Shown: one piece after another, positions 10,620 through 21,300 of the stretch | Position numbering within the stretch: the stretch's first letter is position 1 | Layout: every line of letters begins with the position of its first letter | DNA from: Bacillota bacterium | Lineage (GTDB): Bacteria; Bacillota; Clostridia; Christensenellales; UBA1242 | Direction: 5' to 3' | DNA: 64,000 nucleotides | Assembly (NCBI GenBank): GCA_009784555.1 | Contig: WRBO01000003.1 | Location: 1 to 64,000 of the forward strand | The notes under the pieces: model-generated | What the model was told of the DNA's origin: nothing | Seen by the model: the letters and a program-made list of their open reading frames with translations, nothing else | Databases searched by the model: none | Translations under genes and position numbers: made by a program

Positions 10620-11174
10620 ATGGCAACAAATGTGAGGGAGAGGGCAAAGAAAAGGGCGGAAACACGCGACCGCAGGCCTTTTGCCGTTGCACGATATATC
10701 AGGATTTCGGGCGGCAAGGTCGAGATTGTTTTGGACCTTATCCGTGGCAAGTCATACCAAGAGGCTGTGGACATCCTGTCGACAACCAACAAATCGGCTT
10801 GTGAACCTGTGTTAAAGGTTGTGCAATCTGCTGGGGCAAACGCCGAAAACAACCAAAACATGCCAAAGGAAACCCTCTATGTTGCCGAGTGCTTTGCAAT
10901 GCAAGGCCCAACAATGAAACGTATGATGCCACGTGCAAAAGGACGCGGAGACAGAATCTTCAAACGCACCGCACATATCAAAGTAATTCTTGACGAGCGG
11001 GGAGCCCCCGCGGGTGATAAGGCCGTTGTGCAAAAAGAAACAAAAAAAGCCACAGTAAAGGCAGCAGCACCAAAGGCCGCGGCTCCGAAAAAAGAAGCAA
11101 CAGCCCCAAAAGCCGCACCAAAGCCAAAGGCAGCACCGAAGAAAGAAACAGTTAAGAAGGAGGTCGCCGAATAA
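10620..11174 (+). CDS. rplV: 50S ribosomal protein L22 with Lys/Ala/Pro-rich C-terminal extension
   Basis: L22 core '...AEENNQNMPKETLYVAECFAMQGPTMKRMMPRAKGRGDRIFKRTAHIKVILDE', then a 60+ aa [10 protein letters not shown]-type tail. Confidence 0.95.
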   Translation: MATNVRERAKKRAETRDRRPFAVARYIRISGGKVEIVLDLIRGKSYQEAVDILSTTNKSACEPVLKVVQSAGANAENNQNMPKETLYVAECFAMQGPTMKRMMPRAKGRGDRIFKRTAHIKVILDERGAPAGDKAVVQKETKKATVKAAAPKAAAPKKEATAPKAAPKPKAAPKKETVKKEVAE

Positions 11175-12070
11175 TGGGACAAAAAGTTAATCCACACGGC
11201 TTCCGCGTAGGAGTCAACAAAGACTGGAACAGCACATGGGTCGCACCGAAAAAGGACATTGCGAACTTTATCAAAGAAGACCACGAATTGCGCAAGCACA
11301 TCATGGACAATTACTCTAACAAAGCTGGCGCGAACAACTGTTCTATCTCGAAAATCACAATCGAGCGGACAAGCGGGCGCGTTGCGGTCAACGTATACAC
11401 GGGTCGTCCAGGAATGTTGATTGGCCAAAAAGGTGCGGGTATCGACAAAATCAAGGCCGAATTGCAAAAAGTTGTTGGCGTAAAGGCACTTGACCTGAAC
11501 ATTAAAGAGGTCAAGAACATCGACGCTGACGCAGTGTTGGTCGCACAATCTATCGCAACACAACTGGAAAAGCGTGTCGCATGGCGTCGTGCGATGAAAA
11601 TGGCAATGCAAAAAGCCATGAAAGCAGGGGTTCGCGGTATAAAGGTTATGGTTGGTGGCCGTCTTGACGGCGCGGACATAGCCCGCAGTGAACACTACCA
11701 AACCGGTATCCTGCCATTGCATACATTGCGCAGTGACATTGAATACGGATTTGCCGAGGCAAAAACAACATTCGGTATCATCGGGGTAAAATGCTGGATA
11801 TGCCATGGCGAAATCAAAGGCAAGACACGCCGCACAGGGGAAGTAACCCGAAGCACACGCCCAGACCGCGACAGCCAAGAGCGCAACCGTCGCCCAGGTG
11901 GATTCGGTGACAAGCGTCGTCCATTCGACCCAAATCGTAAACCACCATTCGGTGACCGCGAACGCCGTCCATTCGACCCAAACCGTCCGCGCCCACCGTT
12001 TGACCCAAATCGCCCACGAACACCACGGCCAGAGGGCGGGGCACCACGTCCAACCACACCCGCTAACTAA
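11174..12070 (+). CDS. rpsC: 30S ribosomal protein S3 with RPFDPNR-rich C-terminal extension
   Basis: 'MGQKVNPHGFRVGVNKDWNSTWVAPKKD...GVRGIKVMVGGRLDGADIARSE'; C-terminal PFDPNRPRPPFDPNRPRTPRP. Confidence 0.97.
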   Translation: MGQKVNPHGFRVGVNKDWNSTWVAPKKDIANFIKEDHELRKHIMDNYSNKAGANNCSISKITIERTSGRVAVNVYTGRPGMLIGQKGAGIDKIKAELQKVVGVKALDLNIKEVKNIDADAVLVAQSIATQLEKRVAWRRAMKMAMQKAMKAGVRGIKVMVGGRLDGADIARSEHYQTGILPLHTLRSDIEYGFAEAKTTFGIIGVKCWICHGEIKGKTRRTGEVTRSTRPDRDSQERNRRPGGFGDKRRPFDPNRKPPFGDRERRPFDPNRPRPPFDPNRPRTPRPEGGAPRPTTPAN

Positions 12071-12104
12071 TTAACCAAGAACAGATATATAGGAGACACA
12101 CACC

Positions 12105-12617
12105 ATGTTAATGCCGAAACGAGTTAAGAGAAGGAAACTTCACCGCGGCCGCATGACGGGAAAGGCCACCCGTGGTAATCAAATTACCTACGGTGACTAT
12201 GCACTTGTCGCTACCGAGCCATGCTGGATTACAAGCAACCAAATCGAGGCTGCTCGTATTGCTATGACCCGATACACAAAACGTGGCGGTAAAGTTTGGA
12301 TTAACATCTTCCCGCACAAATCGGTTACAAAAAAACCTGCCGAAACCCGTATGGGTTCGGGTAAAGGTTCACCGGACAAATGGGTTGCGGTTGTGAAACC
12401 TGGCCGTGTCCTGTACGAACTGGCGGGTGTGTCCGAGGAAGTCGCGCGCGAGGCCCTTCGTCTTGGTATGCACAAACTTCCATGTAAGTGTAAATTTATA
12501 AAACGCGACGTAATTCGCGAAAAACGTTACGTAAAGGGCAAGGTCATCTACCTTGATGAACAAAAGCCAGAGGCAGCAACGACTGCCACAACTCCAACTG
12601 AAGGAGGAGCAGAATAA
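12105..12617 (+). CDS. rplP: 50S ribosomal protein L16
   Basis: '[55 protein letters not shown]'. Confidence 0.97.
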   Translation: MLMPKRVKRRKLHRGRMTGKATRGNQITYGDYALVATEPCWITSNQIEAARIAMTRYTKRGGKVWINIFPHKSVTKKPAETRMGSGKGSPDKWVAVVKPGRVLYELAGVSEEVAREALRLGMHKLPCKCKFIKRDVIREKRYVKGKVIYLDEQKPEAATTATTPTEGGAE

Positions 12618-12913
12618 TGAACAGAGCTGCACACTATCACAACATGACGACGCCTGAATTGCGCGCCGAATTCCAATCAAAGAAACAAGAGCTTTTCAAT
12701 CTTCGTTTCCAACACAGCACAGGGCAACTGAAAAACCCTCTCGCCCTGAACACAGTGCGCAAGGACATTGCTCGCGTATTGACCGTATTAAAAGAACGTG
12801 AAGAGCAACTTCCACGTAACCCAGGCAAGAGGGGAGCGGCAAAAACCGCCCCAGCCGCAAAAAAAGAGGCACCAGCCAAAAAAGCTAAAAAAGATGAAGG
12901 AGGGGCCAAATAA
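12617..12913 (+). CDS. rpmC: 50S ribosomal protein L29 with Ala/Lys-rich C-terminal extension
   Basis: '[49 protein letters not shown]'. Confidence 0.95.
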   Translation: MNRAAHYHNMTTPELRAEFQSKKQELFNLRFQHSTGQLKNPLALNTVRKDIARVLTVLKEREEQLPRNPGKRGAAKTAPAAKKEAPAKKAKKDEGGAK

Positions 12914-13188
12914 TGGAAAAAGTTCAAACAGAAGAACAACGTAGCCTACGCAAAACCCGAGAGGGCAAGGTAGTTTCCAACAAAATGGACAAAACAATCG
13001 TTGTCCTGGTTGTGGAAAAAAAGCCGCACCCATTGTACCGTAAAACGGTTACCCGTTCAAAAAAGTTCAAGGCTCATGACGAAAACAACGAATGTGGCAT
13101 CGGCGACACCGTTGAAATCATGGAAACACGGCCACTTTCCAAGGACAAGCACTTCCGCCTTGTTCGTATAATCGAAAAAGCGAAGTAA
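12913..13188 (+). CDS. rpsQ: 30S ribosomal protein S17
   Basis: '[71 protein letters not shown]'. Confidence 0.97.
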   Translation: MEKVQTEEQRSLRKTREGKVVSNKMDKTIVVLVVEKKPHPLYRKTVTRSKKFKAHDENNECGIGDTVEIMETRPLSKDKHFRLVRIIEKAK

Positions 13189-13230
13189 TCAAAGCAGGCA
13201 TGTAACTACTAGATAGAGGAGATTATTGAG

Positions 13231-13599
13231 ATGGTTCAACCAGAAAGTAGAATGAATGTGGCCGACAACACCGGGGCCAAACAAATCGGGGTGATACGTG
13301 TCTTGGGCGGTTCTTTCCGTCGCAGTGGCGGTATTGGCGATGTTGTTGTTGCATCTGTAAAGGTTGCGACACCTGGTGGCATGGTCAAAAAGGGTGATGT
13401 CATAAAGGCAGTTATCGTCCGTACCGTTAAAACAAAAAAACGTGCCGACGGTACACACATCCGCTTTGATGACAATGCGGCCGTTATTATCGACAAAGAG
13501 GGCAACCCAAAGGGAACCCGTATCTTTGGCCCGGTGGCAAGGGAACTTCGTGAAAAGGGCTATATGAAAATTGTGTCCCTGGCACCAGAAGTGTTGTAG
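13231..13599 (+). CDS. rplN: 50S ribosomal protein L14
   Basis: '[28 protein letters not shown]...[26 protein letters not shown]'. Confidence 0.98.
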   Translation: MVQPESRMNVADNTGAKQIGVIRVLGGSFRRSGGIGDVVVASVKVATPGGMVKKGDVIKAVIVRTVKTKKRADGTHIRFDDNAAVIIDKEGNPKGTRIFGPVARELREKGYMKIVSLAPEVL

Positions 13600-13631
13600 G
13601 CATTTGAACCGATATATATAGGAGAAACAAG

Positions 13632-14141
13632 ATGGACAAAGTGAAAACAAATATCCGCCGCGGCGACAGCGTCGTTGTAATTGCCGGTAAGGACAAGGGC
13701 AAAAAGGGTAAAGTGATGATGGTTAACCCAGAAGACGGTACATGTATCGTCGAGGGTGTCAACATTATTATCAAACACAAAAAGGCACGCAGCGCGCAAC
13801 AAAAGAGCAGCCGCGAGAAAAAAGCTGGCCCAATCCACATTTCAAACGTTCAAATTCTTTGCAAATGTGGCAAGGCAACCCGTGTCGGACACAAATCCGT
13901 CAACGGCAAAAATGTTCGTGTATGTGTTCGTTGTAACGAAGTCCTGGATAAAAAATTCGCCAAGGTAAAAGAAAAGGCGAAAGAAACCGAGGCCGAGGCA
14001 ACCGACAAAGAAGCAACGGCCGAGAAGAAACAACCGCTGAAGCGTCGTGAGGTAAAACACACCGCCGAGTCAAAGGTCAAGGCACCAGCCGCCAGCGCAA
14101 AGCCAACCGTAGCCCTTCCAAGAAAAACTGGTGGAGCGTAA
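13632..14141 (+). CDS. rplX: 50S ribosomal protein L24 with C-terminal extension
   Basis: 'RRGDSVVVIAGKDKGKKGKVMMVNPEDGTCIVEGVNIIIKHKK'. Confidence 0.96.
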   Translation: MDKVKTNIRRGDSVVVIAGKDKGKKGKVMMVNPEDGTCIVEGVNIIIKHKKARSAQQKSSREKKAGPIHISNVQILCKCGKATRVGHKSVNGKNVRVCVRCNEVLDKKFAKVKEKAKETEAEATDKEATAEKKQPLKRREVKHTAESKVKAPAASAKPTVALPRKTGGA

Positions 14142-14176
14142 CCAGGGAAAGAACATAAACCATCGAGGAGAGAATC

Positions 14177-14827
14177 ATGGAAAAAGAACAGGTAGAAAAG
14201 AAAAAAGCAACAGCTCCGAAAGCCGCGGCGCCAAAAGCGCCAGTGGCCAAAAAGCCTGTTGCCCCAAAAAAGGAGGCTACCGCTCCTAAATTTCACAACC
14301 GCCTGCACCAAAAATACGTGCAAGAGGTCGTTCCGGCCCTCATGCCAAAATATGGCAACATTATGGCCGTGCCAAAAATCGACAAGATTATTTTGAACAT
14401 GGGTTTGGGTGACTGCAAAGATGACACCAAAAAATTCATGAGCGCGGTCGAGGAAATGGGCCTAATCACCGGTCAAAAGCCAGTAATCACAAAGGCAAAG
14501 AAATCTATTTCTAACTTCAAACTGCGCGAGGGACAACGAATTGGTGCAAAGGTCACACTTCGCGGCCGCAAAATGTACCTCTTCCTTGACAAACTTATCT
14601 CGGTCGCATTGCCGCGTGTTCGTGACTTTGCGGGATTGAACCCAAAATCGTTCGACAAATTCGGTAACTACGCAATGGGGATAAAGGAACAACTTGTCTT
14701 CCCGGAAATCAGTTACGACAAAGTCGAAAAAATCCGTGGGTTCGACATTGCCGTGGTAACCACCGCAATGAACAAAGAAGACAGTCTAGAGTTACTAAAG
14801 GCATTGGGATTCCCATTCAAGAAGTAA
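14177..14827 (+). CDS. rplE: 50S ribosomal protein L5 with Lys/Ala-rich N-terminal extension
   Basis: L5 core '[33 protein letters not shown]...[10 protein letters not shown]'-like after a ~35-aa [10 protein letters not shown] extension. Confidence 0.96.
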   Translation: MEKEQVEKKKATAPKAAAPKAPVAKKPVAPKKEATAPKFHNRLHQKYVQEVVPALMPKYGNIMAVPKIDKIILNMGLGDCKDDTKKFMSAVEEMGLITGQKPVITKAKKSISNFKLREGQRIGAKVTLRGRKMYLFLDKLISVALPRVRDFAGLNPKSFDKFGNYAMGIKEQLVFPEISYDKVEKIRGFDIAVVTTAMNKEDSLELLKALGFPFKK

Positions 14828-14844
14828 AAAGGAGCATTTGAATA

Positions 14845-15045
14845 ATGGCAAAGACAGGAAAAAAAGAAACGCACAAAAGAGGTGGACGTCTGAATGGCAA
14901 GCCATGCAAAGTGCGCGAAGTTACACGATGCAGCATCTGTGGCAGACCAAAAGCCGTCTTGAAAAAGTACGGGATTTGCCGTATTTGCTTCCGTGAAAAA
15001 GCCCTCCAGGGCGAGATTCCAGGCGTACGCAAGTCAAGCTGGTAA
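14845..15045 (+). CDS. rpsN: 30S ribosomal protein S14, zinc-binding type
   Basis: 66 aa with CSICG...CRICF; S14 signature '[33 protein letters not shown]'. Confidence 0.95.
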   Translation: MAKTGKKETHKRGGRLNGKPCKVREVTRCSICGRPKAVLKKYGICRICFREKALQGEIPGVRKSSW

Positions 15046-15093
15046 TCAAAAAAGATAAATTGAACAGTTGATATATTAAAGGAGAAAGACCTG

Positions 15094-15513
15094 ATGAAAA
15101 AAGCAAGGAACACAGTCGTAACGGACCCAATCGCGGACATGCTGACCCGTGTGCGTAATGCAATCGGGGCACGTTTCGAGGCGGTAGACGTACCAAGCAG
15201 CAAGATTAAAAAAGAAATCGCGCGAATAATGCTCGAGGAAGGTTACGTCGCAAACGTCGAGGAAGTGGCGGACGAAATTGGGCGCAAAATGATTCGCCTG
15301 ACTTTCAAGCTCCAAGAGGGTAAACAACGCGTTATCCAGGGCCTGCGCCGTGTGTCAAAACCTGGCCTGCGTGTCTATTCAAAGAGCGACGAGCTTCCGC
15401 GCGTTCTCTCTGGTCTGGGGATTGCAATCATCAGCACCTCAAAAGGCATCATGACGGACAAAACCGCCCGCGAGCAAAAATTGGGTGGCGAAGTATTGGC
15501 TTACATCTGGTAG
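15094..15513 (+). CDS. rpsH: 30S ribosomal protein S8
   Basis: '[42 protein letters not shown]...[26 protein letters not shown]'. Confidence 0.97.
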   Translation: MKKARNTVVTDPIADMLTRVRNAIGARFEAVDVPSSKIKKEIARIMLEEGYVANVEEVADEIGRKMIRLTFKLQEGKQRVIQGLRRVSKPGLRVYSKSDELPRVLSGLGIAIISTSKGIMTDKTAREQKLGGEVLAYIW

Positions 15514-15538
15514 CCAGGGGGTGACCCCTGGACCCGGT
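15514..15538 (+). repeat. palindromic CCAGGGGG-TGA-CCCC repeat directly after rpsH stop codon
   Basis: TAG|CCAGGGGGTGACCCCTGGACCC; same family as 10218. Confidence 0.75.
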
Positions 15539-15589
15539 AGGGCAAACGGTAGTTAGAAGTTTTACGAGAAAAATTTTAGGAGAAAGAAC

Positions 15590-16183
15590 ATGAGTCGAGT
15601 TGGAAAAACAGTAATCACAATTCCAAACGGTGTGAACGTAGAGTTCGCAAATGGTATCGTGACCGTCAGCGGTTCAAATGGCACATTGAAACAAGAAATC
15701 AAAACGCCAATTACCGTGGTTGTCGAGGCAGGCACCGTAAGGGTAGAGCGCGGTGCGGAAAACAACCAAGCCCGTGCGCTCCACGGTTTGTACAACCGCC
15801 TTATTAACAATATGGTTATCGGTGTGTCCCAAGGCTTTACAAAAACCCTCATTTTGAACGGTGTCGGTTACAAAGCGGCAATGAAAGGCGAAGACTTGGC
15901 CCTGAACCTGGGTTACAGCCACCCATCCGAAATCAAAGCGGTTGCGGGTGTCAAATTCAAGGTTTGCACGCCACAGGAAATCGCGGCCCTGAACCTTGGA
16001 AAAGAAGGTATCGGTCAAGTCGTCCAAGTATCGGGTGCAAGTAAAGAACTCGTCGGTTCGGTTGCATCAAAAATCCGTGACCTGCGCGTTGTTGAACCAT
16101 ATCACCTGTACGGTATCCGTTACAGTGACGAACGCGTACTACGCAAAGAGTCAAAGTCGGGCGCAAAAGGTAAAAAGAAGTAA
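15590..16183 (+). CDS. rplF: 50S ribosomal protein L6
   Basis: 'MSRVGKTVITIPNGVNVEF...VVEPYHLYGIRYSDERVLRKESKSGAKGKKK'. Confidence 0.97.
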   Translation: MSRVGKTVITIPNGVNVEFANGIVTVSGSNGTLKQEIKTPITVVVEAGTVRVERGAENNQARALHGLYNRLINNMVIGVSQGFTKTLILNGVGYKAAMKGEDLALNLGYSHPSEIKAVAGVKFKVCTPQEIAALNLGKEGIGQVVQVSGASKELVGSVASKIRDLRVVEPYHLYGIRYSDERVLRKESKSGAKGKKK

Positions 16184-16217
16184 TTAACATCCGCACACAT
16201 AATCAAGGAGACAGGAA

Positions 16218-16583
16218 ATGATTATCAGAGAAGACAAAAACAAGGCAAGGAAACAAAGGGCAAAGCGTACCAGTGACATTCACGGTACCGCCGTACGTCC
16301 TCGTCTTTCGGTGTACCGAAGCACATCCGAAATATATGCCCAAATCATCAACGATGACACGGGCGAAACTTTGGTGGCGGTCAACAGCCTTCAAAAAGAA
16401 ATGGCAAAAAAGCTCGAAGGCAAAACCAAAAAAGAGCAATCTTTTATCATTGGCCAAGAAGCCGGGAAACTGGCTCTCGCCAAAAAAATCAAAGAAGTTG
16501 TCTTTGACCGTAATGGTTATGTGTACGAAGGGCGCATAGCCCAAGTCGCCGAAGGCGCACGTGAAGTAGGTCTGAAGTTCTAG
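16218..16583 (+). CDS. rplR: 50S ribosomal protein L18
   Basis: 'GTAVRPRLSVYRSTSEIYAQIINDDTGETLVAVNS...FDRNGYVYEGRIAQVAEGAREVGLKF'. Confidence 0.97.
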   Translation: MIIREDKNKARKQRAKRTSDIHGTAVRPRLSVYRSTSEIYAQIINDDTGETLVAVNSLQKEMAKKLEGKTKKEQSFIIGQEAGKLALAKKIKEVVFDRNGYVYEGRIAQVAEGAREVGLKF

Positions 16584-16606
16584 GGTATAAATAAGGAGAG
16601 ATAGAG

Positions 16607-17293
16607 ATGGAAGAAAACAAAGAAATCATCGAAGACGTAACCGCCGAGGTTGTTGCCGCGGGTGGGGAAGCTGCGTTGGAACACGGTGCAACCGAAGGGA
16701 CACTTGTCTCTGCTGATGCCGCCCTGAAATCCAGTGCAAAAGACCACCGCGCCAGTGCAAACGACGCCGCGCGCAAGGCTATGTATTCAAAGGCCGCACC
16801 ACGCCAAAAGCGCGAGGAACAGGCCGCTGGCGAGATTTCATCAAAACTCATCGGCGTAAACCGTATCACAAAGGTGGTAAAGGGTGGACGTACATTGCGT
16901 TTCAACGCCGTTGTTGTTGTCGGTGACAAGGCTGGGCGCGTTGCGGTCGGTTCGGGAAAAGCTCGCGAGGTCACCGAGGCAATCCGCAAGGCCGAGCAAG
17001 ATGCAAAAAAAGCATTCAAAACCGTACCTATCCGCGGAACAACCGTCCCGCACGAGGTTATCGGAAGATTTGTTACCAGCAAGGTTAAAATCCTTCCTGC
17101 CCGCGAGGGTAACGGATTGGTTGCGGGCGTTTCCGTCCGTGCCGTTCTGGAACTGGCGGGGTACAAAGACGTTACCGCAAAATGTTACGGCTCGACCAAC
17201 AGTACAAACGTCGTAAAGGCAACTATGGACGCACTTGCACAACTGCGCACACGTGAAGAAGTTGCATACCTGCGCGGACGGGCAACCATCTAA
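16607..17293 (+). CDS. rpsE: 30S ribosomal protein S5 with N-terminal extension
   Basis: 'KLIGVNRITKVVKGGRTLRFNAVVVVGDKAGRVAVGSGKAREVTEAIRKAEQDAKK'. Confidence 0.97.
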   Translation: MEENKEIIEDVTAEVVAAGGEAALEHGATEGTLVSADAALKSSAKDHRASANDAARKAMYSKAAPRQKREEQAAGEISSKLIGVNRITKVVKGGRTLRFNAVVVVGDKAGRVAVGSGKAREVTEAIRKAEQDAKKAFKTVPIRGTTVPHEVIGRFVTSKVKILPAREGNGLVAGVSVRAVLELAGYKDVTAKCYGSTNSTNVVKATMDALAQLRTREEVAYLRGRATI

Positions 17294-17355
17294 TCGATAC
17301 TTAACTTGACACCACATGCATTATAATGCGACAATAATAATTGGAGGATATAACC

Positions 17356-17694
17356 ATGGCAGAAGAAACAAAAAAGGCACCAGCAAAGAAACCAGCCGCA
17401 CCAAAGGCAGAAAAGCCAGTAAAAGCTGAAAAACCAGTTGCGCCAAAAGTTGAAAAAGAAGTAAAAGCAAAAAAGGCACCAGCAAAGGCCGAGGCTCCAT
17501 ATGTTTCAACTGGCGAGGTTAATGTAACATTGACTGGCGGTTTGCAAGGACAAACAAAACGTCAACTGCGCACTGTCCAAGCTCTTGGATTGAAAAAAGT
17601 TGGAGACACCAAACTGCACAAAGACAACCCTGCTATCCGCGGGATGTGCAAACTCGTTGCTCACCTGGTCAAGGTAGAGCCAGTTACAAAATAA
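17356..17694 (+). CDS. rpmD: 50S ribosomal protein L30 with Lys/Ala/Pro-rich N-terminal extension
   Basis: L30 core '[54 protein letters not shown]' after a ~50-aa [10 protein letters not shown] extension. Confidence 0.9.
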   Translation: MAEETKKAPAKKPAAPKAEKPVKAEKPVAPKVEKEVKAKKAPAKAEAPYVSTGEVNVTLTGGLQGQTKRQLRTVQALGLKKVGDTKLHKDNPAIRGMCKLVAHLVKVEPVTK

Positions 17695-17747
17695 TTCACC
17701 CAGTAATGCGGGGTGGGGCCGAGGGGGCCCAGCAAAAGGAGTACATT

Positions 17748-18191
17748 ATGTTAATTAATGAATTGGAACCGGCACCGGGCGCGAAAAAACGCGCAAAACG
17801 TCTTGGACGCGGTATTGGTTCGGGAAAAGGCAAAACCAGTGGTAAAGGTCACAAAGGTCAATGGGCCCGAAGCGGCGGCGGCGTTCGCCCAGGTTTCGAG
17901 GGTGGTCAAATGCCTCTTTTGCGTCGTTTGCCTAAACGTGGGTTTACGAACAACTTCGCAAAGGAATACTCTACTGTGAATGTTGGTGCATTGAACCAAT
18001 TCAAAAAGGGTACCGTAATCACGGCCGAGTTCCTAAAAGACTTTGGTGTTCTTTCAAAAATCGAAGAATACGGTCTTAAAATCCTTGGTGATGGCGAACT
18101 CACGGTTGCATTGACCGTCAAGGCAGCCAAGTTCACAAAGCAAGCAAAAGAGAAAATCGAAAAAGCAGGCGGAAAGGCGGAACAGGTATAA
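17748..18191 (+). CDS. rplO: 50S ribosomal protein L15
   Basis: '[66 protein letters not shown]'. Confidence 0.96.
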   Translation: MLINELEPAPGAKKRAKRLGRGIGSGKGKTSGKGHKGQWARSGGGVRPGFEGGQMPLLRRLPKRGFTNNFAKEYSTVNVGALNQFKKGTVITAEFLKDFGVLSKIEEYGLKILGDGELTVALTVKAAKFTKQAKEKIEKAGGKAEQV

Positions 18192-19501
18192 TGTTTAAAA
18201 CATTAGTCGAAGCAATGAAAATGAAAGACTTGCGGCGTAAAATTCTTTTTACGTTGCTTTTGCTTTTCATTTTTCGTGTTGGTGCATGGATTCCAATCCC
18301 GGGTATTGACCCGACATTGTTCCGCGCATCTATAGATGACAGCGCAGCCTCCAGCTTCCTCCACCTCATGTCATCCTTGGCAGGTGGGGCATTGGCAAAC
18401 GGTGCTATATTGGCATTGGGTGTTGGGCCATATATTACGTCCAGCATCGTCATGCAACTTCTGACAATCGCAATCCCATCCCTCGAACGTCTTTCAAAAC
18501 AAGGTGACGAGGGTCGCCGCAAAATCGCGGTTTACACGCGTTACGTTGCATTGTTCATGGCATTGGCCCAGGCCATTGCAATTGTCGTCTCCCTCGGCGC
18601 GGGACAAAATATTAAATCTAACCTTCTGGGCGAGGATATCCCTGGCATAGTCGTAAGTATGATTGTTGTTCTGGTCTTGGTCGCTGGTTCGATGTTTACC
18701 GTGTGGATTGGTGACAAAATCACCGAGCATGGGGTCAGCAACGGTATGAGCATGCTCATCTTCGTCGGTATCATCTCGACGGGTGTCGGCGCATTCTTCA
18801 GCAGCATCGTCGCCGTATTCGACGACATCAACGCAATCTCAACACCAATCGTGTTCATCGTAACCTTGACAATCATCTTCTTCTTTATCGTATTTGTCGA
18901 CTTGGCTGAACGTCGCATCCCCGTACAATACGCGAAACAGGTCAAGGGCAACAAAATGTACGGCGGACAATCGGCGAACATTCCAATTAAAATTAACGCC
19001 GTCGGTGTTATTCCAATCATTTTTGCGTTCAGCTTAATTACATTCCCGCAACTCCTCATGAGCATCTTCGCTCCTGAATCCAACGCCATGGTTTGGTATT
19101 CCCAACACTTGGGTGCGGGCAGCTGGGCTAACATGGTGCTAACCGCTCTCATGATTTTGGGTTTCAGCTACTTCTACGCATCCCTGTCATTCAATCCTGA
19201 CGACGTCGCACGCCAAATCCAACAAAACGGTGGTTTCATTCTCGGGTTCCGCCCTGGTATTCCAACACGTGATTACTTGAAACGCGTGCACAACCGAATC
19301 ACACTCTTTGGGGCATTGTTCCTTATGTTCATGGCCTTGGTTCCGTCGATTATATTCGTCGCCGTCATGGGTGGGGAAAACGCATTGACCAACGCATTTA
19401 CATCTATCGCACTCTTGATTGTTGTGTCGGTTGCCCTCGAATTCGATAAACAGCTTCAGGCAAATATGCTCATGAAGTCTTACAAAGGGTTTCTAAAGTA
19501 G
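18191..19501 (+). CDS. secY: preprotein translocase subunit SecY
   Basis: 436 aa, 10 hydrophobic segments, 'RKILFTLLLLFIFRVGAWIPIPGID', 'ERRIPVQYAKQ'. Confidence 0.97.
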   Translation: MFKTLVEAMKMKDLRRKILFTLLLLFIFRVGAWIPIPGIDPTLFRASIDDSAASSFLHLMSSLAGGALANGAILALGVGPYITSSIVMQLLTIAIPSLERLSKQGDEGRRKIAVYTRYVALFMALAQAIAIVVSLGAGQNIKSNLLGEDIPGIVVSMIVVLVLVAGSMFTVWIGDKITEHGVSNGMSMLIFVGIISTGVGAFFSSIVAVFDDINAISTPIVFIVTLTIIFFFIVFVDLAERRIPVQYAKQVKGNKMYGGQSANIPIKINAVGVIPIIFAFSLITFPQLLMSIFAPESNAMVWYSQHLGAGSWANMVLTALMILGFSYFYASLSFNPDDVARQIQQNGGFILGFRPGIPTRDYLKRVHNRITLFGALFLMFMALVPSIIFVAVMGGENALTNAFTSIALLIVVSVALEFDKQLQANMLMKSYKGFLK

Positions 19502-19538
19502 ACCGCGGGGCAGGTCGCCCCAACAGGGGGAACACAGT

Positions 19539-20177
19539 ATGAAGATAATTTTTATGGGTCCCAGTGGGGCTGGTAAAGGCACAATATCCGCATTTATAAC
19601 ACGCGACTATGGTATCCCTCACGTTTCGTCGGGGGATATCTTTCGTGACCACCTGCGGCGGGGCACGGAACTGGGGCGCGAGGTCGAGGGCTTTATGAAA
19701 GCCGGCCATTGGATACCCGACGAAATCACAATGAAGGTAATCTTCGACCGTCTGGGCCAACCTGATGTCGCCGATGGGTTCTTGCTCGACGGTGTGCCGC
19801 GCACTATGGCCCAAGCCAATTTACTAAACGAACAAATCAACGTCGACCTGGTAATCGAACTGGACGTCTCGGATGAAATCGTCATCGACCGTTTGGGCGG
19901 ACGTTTTATGTGCCGTGGTTGCGGAACAATTCACAACCGCCGATTTGATTCGGTAGACGTATGTAAAGAATGCGGCGGCGAGTTGTTCCAACGCAACGAC
20001 GACCGTGATGATGCAATCCGAAACCGCCTGGCATCTTACCGTAAATACGCGTCACAAATTGCCGATTTTTATCGTGACATGGGCAAACTCTTTGTTGTTC
20101 ATGTAAAACCTTCTGACCTGCCAATCGACAACTACAACACAATAAAAGAAAAACTAGAGGAGTTCTATGGGGATTGA
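19539..20177 (+). CDS. adk: adenylate kinase (zinc-lid type)
   Basis: P-loop 'GPSGAGKGTISAFI', 'FLLDGVPRTMAQA', lid CxxC...CxxC. Confidence 0.95.
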   Translation: MKIIFMGPSGAGKGTISAFITRDYGIPHVSSGDIFRDHLRRGTELGREVEGFMKAGHWIPDEITMKVIFDRLGQPDVADGFLLDGVPRTMAQANLLNEQINVDLVIELDVSDEIVIDRLGGRFMCRGCGTIHNRRFDSVDVCKECGGELFQRNDDRDDAIRNRLASYRKYASQIADFYRDMGKLFVVHVKPSDLPIDNYNTIKEKLEEFYGD

Positions 20178-20958
20178 GGTATACAACGAGGCCGAACTTG
20201 ACCACGTGCGCCACGGTGGCCGAATTTTGTCGGGCGCATTGCAACTGATTGAAAAATCATTACGGGTTGGAATATCCACCCTCGAAATCGACCAAATTGC
20301 CGAGGAATTCATCCGCGCAAACGGTGGCGAGCCCAGTTTCAAAGGCACCTACAACTACCCATTCTCCGTATGCACATCAATAAATGACGAAGCCGTACAC
20401 GGTATGCCGCGCGCCGACAAAATAATCGCCGACGGGGATATCGTTTCTGTCGATGTCGGGGTACGTTACAATGGTTTCTGCACGGATGCGGCGCGAACCT
20501 TTGCGGTCGGTAACGTAGGTCCCGAGGCCCTCGACCTAATAAAACACACCGAACAATCATTCTGGGAATCAATTCGGGGCCTAAAGGCAATGTCAAAGGT
20601 CGGTGACATCGGCGCACGGATAGAGGACTACATCAAAAAAAACACAACATACTCGATAATACGAACATACTTGGGCCACGGCATCGGCAAAAAACCGCAC
20701 CAAGACCCACTAATCCCTAATTACCGCTTGGACAAAAAATCCAAGGTCGGACTAAAGGCACATGTGCGCTCGCGCCTGCCCATTGGCTCGATAATCGCAA
20801 TCGAACCAATGATAAACGCTGGCACCGCGGATGTAAAACTGGCCGATGATAAATGGACTGTTTCAACCGCCGATGGCCGACTATCCGCACACTATGAAAA
20901 CACACTTATCATCCTTGCGGATGGGGTAGAGGTCGTTACAATCCATGATAAATCTTGA
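20167..20958 (+). CDS. map: type I methionyl aminopeptidase
   Basis: 'SINDEAVHGMP', 'DGDIVSVDVGVRYNGFCTDAARTF', 'YLGHGIGKKPHQDPLIPNY', 'IAIEPM'. Confidence 0.95.
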   Translation: MGIEVYNEAELDHVRHGGRILSGALQLIEKSLRVGISTLEIDQIAEEFIRANGGEPSFKGTYNYPFSVCTSINDEAVHGMPRADKIIADGDIVSVDVGVRYNGFCTDAARTFAVGNVGPEALDLIKHTEQSFWESIRGLKAMSKVGDIGARIEDYIKKNTTYSIIRTYLGHGIGKKPHQDPLIPNYRLDKKSKVGLKAHVRSRLPIGSIIAIEPMINAGTADVKLADDKWTVSTADGRLSAHYENTLIILADGVEVVTIHDKS

Positions 20959-21007
20959 TATCGTCTATAGAAAACAAGTATAAATAGCCCCATAAATATA
21001 TGATAAA

Positions 21008-21286
21008 ATGGTCGGGTATATGGACGGCTTTGTTGGTACGATATGTATATCGCGGGCCGGTCACGACAAGGGCATGTTCTATCTTATTGTACGGGAATTG
21101 GACAAAAACCATGTCGGGGTGGCGAACGGACGGAATCGCACAATGGCGAAACCGAAACGTAAAAACATTCGCCATCTGTATGTGACACGGGCCAGGGTTG
21201 AAGAGGTCGAAAGACTCCTAAATCACGAGCCGGTCGGCGGCAACCTCAAACTGGTTGCCATACTTGATGCAGTCCAAAGAGGATAA
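21008..21286 (+). CDS. KOW-domain RNA-binding protein (L14e-like), between map and infA
   Basis: 92 aa; position and '[48 protein letters not shown]'. Confidence 0.75.
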   Translation: MVGYMDGFVGTICISRAGHDKGMFYLIVRELDKNHVGVANGRNRTMAKPKRKNIRHLYVTRARVEEVERLLNHEPVGGNLKLVAILDAVQRG

Positions 21287-21300
21287 AGAGAGGAGGGCAC

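Noticed and set aside
10877-11878. 333-aa minus-strand ORF opposite rplV/rpsC
   Set aside because: Antisense to well-identified ribosomal protein genes.
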